From assembly GCA_019022495.1 (NCBI GenBank), contig JAFEKR010000021.1, positions 868,001-932,000 on the forward strand: a DNA stretch of 64,000 bases, written 5' to 3'. The stretch's first letter is position 1. Every line of letters begins with the position of its first letter. Below the pieces are notes generated by a model. That model did not search any database. It had not been told where the DNA came from and worked only from the letters and a program-made list of their open reading frames with translations. Origin of the DNA: Epichloe hybrida. Lineage: Eukaryota > Ascomycota > Sordariomycetes > Hypocreales > Clavicipitaceae. Of the stretch, positions 56,949 through 64,000 are shown piece by piece. A program made the position numbers and the translations under genes.

Positions 56949-58977
56949 TCCTCTCACGAAACTCGTTCGGTTGCTGTGCCCGATGCACGTTAATCTGTCA
57001 TCGCATATGCTGAACACTTGTCTCGCTTCTCGGATGACAGACATTCACACGAGTTGATTCAACCGCCTTGTTGCTGCATATTTCTAACTCCAAACCTACC
57101 ACAGCCTGCGAGTAATTGCGGCAAGGTCCGAATGCAATCAGACCAGGCCACTCTCGTGCTGGACGGGCCCTCATCCTGGAACACCATGTTATACGATATA
57201 GACAACTTGCCAGACGCTAGGATGTTAATAATGTTGTCCTACGCGGTATTGTACTTTCAAGATCGAGCGTTGTCATTGGCCGTCGTGCTGAGGCGATTTG
57301 CGCCAAGCTTACCCCAATACTGTACTGACAGTGAGATCAAGCTGCAAAACTTGAGTTTCAGGTAACAGTTTGCAGGATTAGGAATTTCTGCACCAGCAAA
57401 AAATTCAATTCTTAGGCAGAATCCGAAAAAAAGAACAATGGGGACTTGTGGCTCGCAACTTATTTACTATTGATCATCCAACCGTCGTTGCTTATGTGTC
57501 TGTGAATGGTATCGCAACCCTTCGACCCACGTAGATGGTATTGGCGATACACAATCATCTTCAGCAGTAGAATTGATGCTGACAATCACTCGGAAGCCAA
57601 ATGTTTACGCCTTACACTATCAACCTGCTTCTTTGCCCACACAGCGGTGGCCTAGCTTCAATCTGAGGACTTGCGAACTTTTAACTATTTCTCACAAAGT
57701 ACAGATACAATTATCCCACAGCAAGGCCATCTACAAAATATCATTTATTCTCAAGCACATATACTGGATTGAAGCTCTGAGACTTATTTGACGTTTCGTA
57801 TGGGTCACCAACCTTTTTTTGGTTGAGTGTGGTCACATCTTTCACACAGTCAGAAAACTTGATGGAAATGTGACCATGAGGAAATTAGAAATTAGGATTG
57901 GGTCATGCTAGCAAATTTTGTCCTTCTCTTTTTGCGGCGCTGTCTCGTCGCGGATTGACGTAGAGTTAGGTCAACCTAGAATCGTTTCCTTACAACCCAC
58001 AAGACCATGGAAGCCTGAAATTTGAACGAGGTGAACGTAGTGGATATATATAGATTGATTACTAGCGGATGCTATTCTTACAAGCGCCGTCAGTTCCACG
58101 ATTCGCGTAGGTAGAGCTGGTTGGCTGTACAGAGGTTACCGCGCACCACCAGAATCTTGTCATGACAGCATGATAAAACTTCATTTTTCACCGTCCCGAT
58201 TCAAGACTCTTATCGTATGCTATGTCTCGCTCACTTAACCACACTCAAGTGGAAATTCTTCGTCTGAGTGAACCATAAGTGAAGATTTGACGATTGAGAA
58301 ACAGTCAATAGCTACTTCCGCAGTTTCGCATGTGACATCTGAATCATCCGAGTCTGTCAGGGTTTATTCACGTCGTTTTTGGACCTTCTTCTTCTCGTAT
58401 CATTGTATGGCCTTCTCTAAATCTTTGAGACTAGAACGATCCCCATATGCATGTAAGAGAGCATTGTTTCGATGCTGCGCCTCTGCAAAGTCTCTCTCAG
58501 CAGTAACGATGTTCACAATACAATACGTCGTCGACGTGTGCTATCAACGTATAACGAAAGTCGGCGACTAGATCTGTGGTCAAGGAAAGCGACAATAATG
58601 TAATAGCTTTGGATGTTTTTGGACCGTAAAGCTAAGTGCTGGACAGCATTGTGGAGTATATGTTGAACAGTAATATGCGAGCCTTAGGTGACCGCATTAT
58701 ATAATGACCCAAGCCTACTTAAGTACTACCTAGGTATTTGATTCGTGTCATAACCCAAACGGCAGCAAACATCGAAGTGGCCGCTGAAGATAAATACAAT
58801 TTACAAAAAGCGACTGCACCCGGCTCAGCCCGCATCAAGATTGACGTTCTTGCTCCAGCCGGTAATCATTATGAGGATCTTTCCTTGAAACCTAATCAAA
58901 CCGCTTTCATGTCACTGCGAGGGACTGCTTCGATTGTTCCTCGGTCCTGCCGCCTGGTATCGTGCTAAAAAAATCCC
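56949..58977. other. 2.0-kb spacer with a decayed coding fragment
   Basis: The 3' side of the CSN8-like gene to the end of DIM-5. Plus-strand frames at 57018-57365 and 58738-58968 contain protein-like stretches that I do not recognise. A broken minus-strand frame at 58235-58545 is listed separately. A CAACC-T7-GGTTG hairpin lies at about 57811-57827. Composition is AT-leaning. Confidence 0.4.
58235..58545 (-). pseudogene. Broken coding-like fragment of unknown origin
   Basis: Read on the minus strand, one frame gives protein-like sequence (AERDFAEAQHRNNALLHAYG, then DRSSLKDLEKAIQ) interrupted by TGA and soon after TAA. It then continues with TDSDDSDVTCETAEVAID and ends at 58235. The two stops are one C-to-T change from CGA and CAA. 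It may be the decayed end of a gene or mobile element. The family is not identified. Confidence 0.35.
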
Positions 58978-60182
58978 TTACCATAGAAATTTTCGGCATT
59001 TCATACTGCCACAAAGGCATTTGGTCATATCCTCAATTCCAATGTCTCCTTCCTCTGTACCATCATCTGTGGTCCCATCAACATAGTCAAAGGTCAGTTC
59101 CTCTCCCTTCGCGATATCCTTGACAGCAAAAAGTGCAAGATCATGTATGTGCTTATCGGCATGGTCCCCAACGCGAGCAAAAATCCTTAGGTTGGGGTCA
59201 CACGAATGGTTGATAAAGCGTGTTGGCCCAGACATGAACTCTCCATCCACCTCAAGAGGAGGTCCTTTGAGTCTTGAATCTAGTGAGTGAGGGTCTGTAA
59301 ACTTATCCAAGGCGAACAAATATACGTCTTTTTTTTGGGAAACAGCAGACGCTGCTCGTCGCCTGTCAGCTTCGATAGAAGTAATAATTTCTCCGAGATA
59401 GCGGTCAACAAATTGGCCCTTCTTAATGGATTCTGTTGACCTCACACCTGTTGGGTATAATTAGCTCTTGTCGCCTCGCTTTATCTTATGAGTGTGCAGG
59501 TCTTACCCCAACCACGGTCCTCTGTTCGAAAGATCTGAAGCGGCACAGTGCGGCCGCGTTCAACTACCCTGTTTGGGCAATTCGCTGCACAGCAGCAACC
59601 TTGATGACATTCGTATATCGGTACTTTGGACGCATGGAGCTTGGACCGCAGAAGACCAGCTTTGCTTCCGCGAGCATGGTATGCATAGATTTTCTGGGGT
59701 GTGATATGCTCCGTAGCCGTGGTCCCGAATATGTGATCTTCGTCGCTAGATTCAATCTCGTCAATGTCTGCCAAGCATAAACAGCCTGCATACTGGCACA
59801 TTTCTGTATGATCACAGGTGCAACCACTGCGGAAACTTGAGTCTGCAGCCTGGACATTATTTCCAAGGACAACATTATCGATGAATCGAAAATTTTGCGG
59901 CAGGACTTGAGCATCCTTATCATTAATGATAGTGATAGGAGCCGATTGGTGCGTCGGAAAGCTTCGAAGTTGACACCAGTGACACTTATCCTTCTCAACG
60001 TCATTTCCCTTCGTCTTTGTTTAGCACATGTCAAGGCTTTGCAGTACCTGGACGCTGAAGACTAACGACGTCCAAAATGCAAGGAGGAGGGAGAGGGGGG
60101 TGGCAAACAAAGCAGTGCAATGTCAAGAGGAACTTACATCTTGGCCATGGCAAAAGAAGTGCCTCTTCGTCGCTTCCTCCAT
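58978..60182 (-). CDS. DIM5: DIM-5/KMT1 histone H3 lysine-9 methyltransferase
   Basis: This nuclear SET-domain enzyme trimethylates H3K9. In Neurospora DIM-5 directs DNA methylation and heterochromatin, largely at RIP-mutated DNA. Three exons (60138-60182, 59507-60014 and 58978-59447) give 340 aa, close to the 331 aa of Neurospora DIM-5. The pre-SET zinc cluster runs from KCHWCQL through GCTCDHTEMCQYAGCLC and YECHQGCCCAANCPNRVV. The SET core has RGWGV, FVDRYLGEIIT, RFINHSCDPN and the ELTFDY site. Post-SET cysteines are CLCGSMKC. The N-terminal exon (MEEATKRHFF) is the least sure part: the acceptor could be at 60015 or 60009, both in frame. Confidence 0.93.
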
Positions 60183-61306
60183 GGCTATACACAAACATGG
60201 CCTTCCTTGCTTTCACCTTTGGCACGTGAATGTAGAAGCTCGCCTCATGCAAGTCGGGGAGGAGGGGTTGTTATTGGGGGCCTTTAGAAAATTGCGGGAG
60301 ACTTCTTCAAGCGCAAAAGAAGTTTGCGGCTAGCCGCATGTTCTAATGCTATAACTCAAGTAAGGATGTCTCCCTTCCGTTCACAGGTGTCTGGTGCCAA
60401 TAGGCCAAACTCGTACGTGCATGGAAGCAGGCTTGAGAGTGTTCGAAGGCGGTTTCCACTCCTGCAGCCTCATTGGTTCGGCCACCAACTATATAACCTG
60501 CCTCGTCCCCCCACCACTAACTCGTTTCGATGGAGTGTTTCGAGTGAGAGGTGCTTTTGAATCCCCAGATCTTTTATCCATGTCTCCAACCGAGCTACAT
60601 CAGTTCTATATCGCTTTCTGTCTTCACAGTTTTCTTGCGCTAAGTATTGTCAAGCTTCTTTTTGCCTCATTGCGCACTATCCAAGTCGGCAGATCTGGGT
60701 TGGGTCAAAAGGCTGCATATCAAGAAAGGGTGACCCCACCCAACTCAGCATCCACGGAGCACCGAGCAGCAATTTCCGCTATTGGAAGCAGACGCAATCA
60801 CCGGACCTCTTTCATCAGTCAAATCACATTAAGATACCGAGTATTCGACTTGAATTTTCTGTGACGGCCAATTAATGTAGGGACCGAGAACCTGACCTTG
60901 TATCGCGTCGATTTCAGCCGGCAACACTTTGCTGTGCTAACATCCCGTTTAAAGTTGCCTCTTTCTCTCACCTCATCCCACAATCTTTCTTGGTAACATT
61001 TCTGCCTCGACGACCGCAGGATAGATCCTAAAGTCACTAGGTCCCTCAGATCACTGCATTGGGGGCTTGTCGATGGGAGTCAGCCCCTACATCGGCACCG
61101 TCAAATCAGCTGCACCACAGACTAAATTCCGTGACTGGTCTCATAATCAGTAGGGCGAAGTAGTCACAACACATGTGTATGAGACGCATGGGTAGTTAAA
61201 TATTCCTGATCTCTTCATTTCATGATCCAACGCTCAGATTCGTGGCATTCATTCATAATATCGGTATATCCTTCTACTTGTTGGAGCCAACTCGATCGGT
61301 CTGATA
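60183..61306. promoter_or_regulatory. Divergent spacer between DIM-5 and the UBTD1-like gene
   Basis: 1.1 kb holding both promoters. A plus-strand frame at 60394-60864 (156 codons) begins with a non-ATG codon and shows no known similarity, so it is treated as chance. Confidence 0.4.
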
Positions 61307-62438
61307 ATGGTAAGTAACCACCATGTCGGCCTTCATAAGCCCCATTAAGATAGCCTCGGGGCCCAAGGGAGAGAAGCTGTATTCGTAATTCATACTTGAT
61401 TCTTGAAGAAATGAACAAACTAATCAAATTCAGGGCTGTTGTTTTTCGAGGTCTTCTGGGCCCAACTCTCCCTATCCAGGGGTGGCATCAAACGCGTCTT
61501 CTCGCCATATAAATCACCCTCCTCTCTCCTTGCCCGATAGTGTTCAATCTGGAACTAGTAGGTCACCTCGAAGGAGGCACAGGGATCAACGCGCTCTGCA
61601 CGAGCATATCAACAAGCCTCTTCGACAACACAAATGGGCCTCGCCGGACCGGCGATGGACAAGCGAGAAACTGCGCAGTGAGCGAATAGAGTTCTTTGAT
61701 ACTCGAGTTGCTGGGAGGCCGGAAATTTGGCAGACAATTCGCACTGTTGTGGATGTCTTGCAGGAGAGTAGTTCTCCAGAAGCTGGCGATGAGGATTCCA
61801 ACGGGTTGGCGACAGCTCAGTCTATCCTCTCTGCTGCAGAAATATCGCTGCCAACGGGGGATCTTGCAGATGGTGTATATGACTCTTTCGGAAACTACTA
61901 CCAGCTCCCGCAATGGGTGATTTCCGATCCCACGAACTTGGTGTCTAACGAGAGGCATGGTATTGCAGAGACATCAGCAGACGGAGACGACAGGAGACGA
62001 CGGGAGGACACAGAAAATGACTCAATCATAACTGATACCGAGAGAAGGCAGTATGACAAAGGCAAGGGTGCCCTAAATGCCCGCGATGAAATCACTTTAC
62101 GTGCACGACTCAGTGAAACAGGTCGCGATTTCGATGTAACCGTGAGTAAGTCAGATAGTGTGGGCAGTGTTGCCAGAAAATTGGCCAAGGAAACGTTGGT
62201 AAGTATTACTTGCTACAACCTGACCGCCTCGTCTATTCACAACACTCTCCATCATTTCCCAAGCCATGCCACAAACCGCATTTCAAGAGCTATAGGAATA
62301 TCTAACTTCACCCAGTTATCACCTGAAAAAAAGATCAGACTTGCTTACATGGGCAAGATGTTGGCAGAGAACCAGTCTCTTGGAGCTCAAGGTTGGCAAA
62401 TTGGGCATGTTGTCAATGCTCTTGTATTCAACAGGTGA
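61307..62438 (+). CDS. UBTD1/DC-UbP-like ubiquitin-domain protein with an ATG-only first exon
   Basis: Homologous in layout to human UBTD1/UBTD2: an N-terminal DC-UbP domain and a C-terminal ubiquitin-like domain that contacts E2 enzymes. Three exons (61307-61309, 61434-62198 and 62316-62438) give 296 aa. The first exon is only the ATG, directly on GTAAGT. The 124-nt intron ends AATTCAG and the join creates M-GCCFSRSSGP, a Gly-2/Cys-3/Cys-4 start suited to myristoylation and palmitoylation, as seen in this family. Further motifs are RRWTSEKLRSERIEFFDTRV, GRPEIWQTIR, GDLADGVYDSFGNYYQLPQW and, in the ubiquitin fold, RLAYMGKMLAENQSLGAQGW. The in-frame 117-nt intron 62199-62315 (branch TCTAAC) would otherwise add an insert inside the ubiquitin domain. 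Confidence 0.88.
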
Positions 62439-62986
62439 TGGCTTACATGTTGCACCATAATCCCTTGGCAGCAATATTCTTGTTCGTTCACGCAAGTGGC
62501 ACTCACGCAGGTTTGGAGTTACTCACGTAGGCTCGAAAAGCAGCTAGCTGACTGTTGTGGGCAGGGTGGGTATTTGTTGTATAACCCTCCACGCTACAAG
62601 AATTACGCACTTGTTCTAAGTTCATATATCTTCGTAAATATGTTCGAATATGCTGAGATCTCACATCACCATCTAAATCCTAGACGATGAGGATGCTCCT
62701 TGTGTTTGGTTGTCACAACTACTACTATATGGGCCGTTCGTCTGCAACCCAAACACCCTTATCGAATCCCCCTCCGCACGCAGGCGCCCCGGGAGAAGAG
62801 CGTACTGACCCCCTCCATTTTCATGCCATGATGTTTTTTTGCGCGGTCGAAGTGGCCACTTGATGTCCATCCTTTGTTGGCGTGACTCCAGTCCCGTCCA
62901 AGGCTCGCTATTTTCGAAATCACCGCGCATATCCTTGTCCATTTCTTCATTGAGCATAAATAGCCACACAGTGCCATTATAGAAGT
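62439..62986. other. Convergent spacer (UBTD1-like / beta-COP)
   Basis: Two 3' UTRs. A minus-strand frame at 62673-62969 is not protein-like. No element is recognised. Confidence 0.45.
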
Positions 62987-64000
62987 TTATGCTGAAGATC
63001 CAATCTTGTTAAGTCCTTTCAGCGACCCCAAACTTAAGGCAAGACCTTGGGACCTGCTACGAATTCGCACAAATCCAGTGATAGGGCCATCTTCCCCTTC
63101 TTTCTCGATACTGAGATTAGCCAATGCATCTTCACCTATGCCTCAGTTAGTATTTACCTCTGAGCATTGATCGTCGACTGTAATATCGCGAATCGAGCTC
63201 TGAACTTACCAAAAACACTTCGGGCGTAAAGATTTGCGCTCAAAAACTGACAGTCTCCCTTCAAGCTGGCCTCTGGTGTCAGACAGCTCATATTCGTGCA
63301 GGCCATCAGCTGATTCAAAAACTCCCGTAATGACTTGGCTTTTGAATTGATGTTGACTTTGTTCTCCCATTCAAATTCAGTCCACATCGTGCGAAATTGA
63401 GTCTCGGTACAGGTTGCGGGTTGAATATAGTCCATGATGTCTACATGCAAGTCGTTTAGAATTACCACATTTGTGTCGGTTGAGTGAGCTCCATCGTATA
63501 CGACATTTCCGAAAATGACACCCGTATCAGTGGATGACACCTTAATTGTGCATTGAACATTGTGGAAGTCATGAGGCCCAAGATTCTGCGTTGTTGGTCG
63601 CTCCACAACCTTCAAATCACCTAAGGTAGCAAATTCCACCGACAGATTCTGAAGCGTCTCAGTTGTCTGGTTGACAAGGAGGACATCGAGAACTATGTCA
63701 AACTGGTGCACCTTGACATATGCCTCGGCATAGACGGGATCCGAGAAACCTGTAAGTTGTACAACACGGCTCAACTTTGAGGAAAGATCTTCTGTTGTTG
63801 CTTCGCCGCCAGTGGCTCGCTCCAGATCCATTTCCATAGCGTCAACGCCATCAGTATTATTTCGTTTGGACAATTGGCGAATCTGGACTACGTCGTCGAC
63901 CTGGACGGCAGATTTTGCTCTTTCGTGAGCCTCCTTTGCCTCGCGTTTTTTCTCTTCGACCTGAACCATGGCACGGAAAGCCTTTCTGGTGTCATTCAGC
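62987..64000 (-). CDS. SEC26: COPI coat beta subunit (beta-COP/Sec26), C-terminal part, gene continues beyond window
   Basis: Beta-COP is a core COPI coatomer subunit in Golgi-to-ER transport. Only the 3' end lies in the window: exons 63210-64000 (open at the edge) and 62987-63135, joined across a 74-nt intron with an ATACTAAC branch site. The visible C-terminal appendage region contains [50 protein letters not shown] and [15 protein letters not shown]. After splicing it ends with a short tail containing [19 protein letters not shown] that finishes KIGSSA. The upstream N-terminal two-thirds (the alpha-solenoid) lies outside the window. The charged [18 protein letters not shown] stretch is the linker before the appendage. 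Confidence 0.92.

Noticed and set aside
57811..57840. Hairpin CAACC-T7-GGTTG as a transposon end or terminator
   Set aside because: The stem is only 5 bp, with no matching second copy or target duplication. Bacterial-type terminators are not expected in this genome.
59564..60034. 156-codon minus-strand frame overlapping DIM-5
   Set aside because: It is a different frame from the pre-SET cysteine cluster, which is in the supported DIM-5 frame.

Overview
The window is chromosomal DNA from a filamentous ascomycete, most likely a Sordariomycete and perhaps Hypocreales. The evidence is short GT-AG introns (about 41-124 nt, a few over 200) with CTAAC/CTGAC-like branch sites, monocistronic genes on both strands, a DIM-5-type H3K9 methyltransferase, and the filamentous-fungal versions of every recognised protein. 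The lineage is inferred from gene content, not from a database search. Gene models were spliced by hand. In each spliced model I checked that the exon lengths sum to a whole number of codons, except in the DAP1 gene, which carries a frameshift.

Layout. 1-16.7 kb: SGT2-like TPR co-chaperone (+), vacuolar HMT1-type ABC transporter (-), a 4.6-kb gene-poor spacer with two 10-bp minisatellites, myo-inositol oxygenase (+), then TIM44 (-) and mitochondrial ribosomal protein uS11m/MRPS18 (+) head to head, and a PPPDE/DeSI isopeptidase (-). 17.9-33.1 kb: OLA1/YchF ATPase (+), DAP1-type cytochrome b5-like protein (+, with an apparent one-base deletion), a transferrin-receptor/Tre1-like M28 pseudopeptidase (-), VPS35 (-) and a VARP-like VPS9-ankyrin-PX protein (Vrl1-like, +). 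33.4-47.4 kb: an unrecognised 609-aa protein (-), a decayed GNAT acetyltransferase (-), an amino-acid permease (+), BCS1 (-), class II aldolase (+) and a Kes1/Osh4-type oxysterol-binding protein (-). 48.8-64 kb: MIX23/Cid2-like protein (-), NatA auxiliary subunit (+), sphingosine kinase (+), a CSN8/eIF3K-like protein (+), DIM-5 (-), a UBTD1-like protein (+) and the C-terminal end of beta-COP (-, running off the window).

Functional themes. Three consecutive genes (Tre1-like, VPS35, Vrl1-like) all point to endosomal sorting, and the last two are divergently transcribed from one spacer. Several genes serve mitochondria (TIM44, MRPS18, BCS1, MIX23), and TIM44 and MRPS18 share a 314-bp intergenic promoter region. 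The most notable structural features are two genes whose first coding exon is only the ATG, a pseudoenzyme missing most of its zinc-site residues, and the VPS35/VARP-like pairing. I saw no CRISPR array, tRNA, rRNA, intact transposon or secondary-metabolite cluster.
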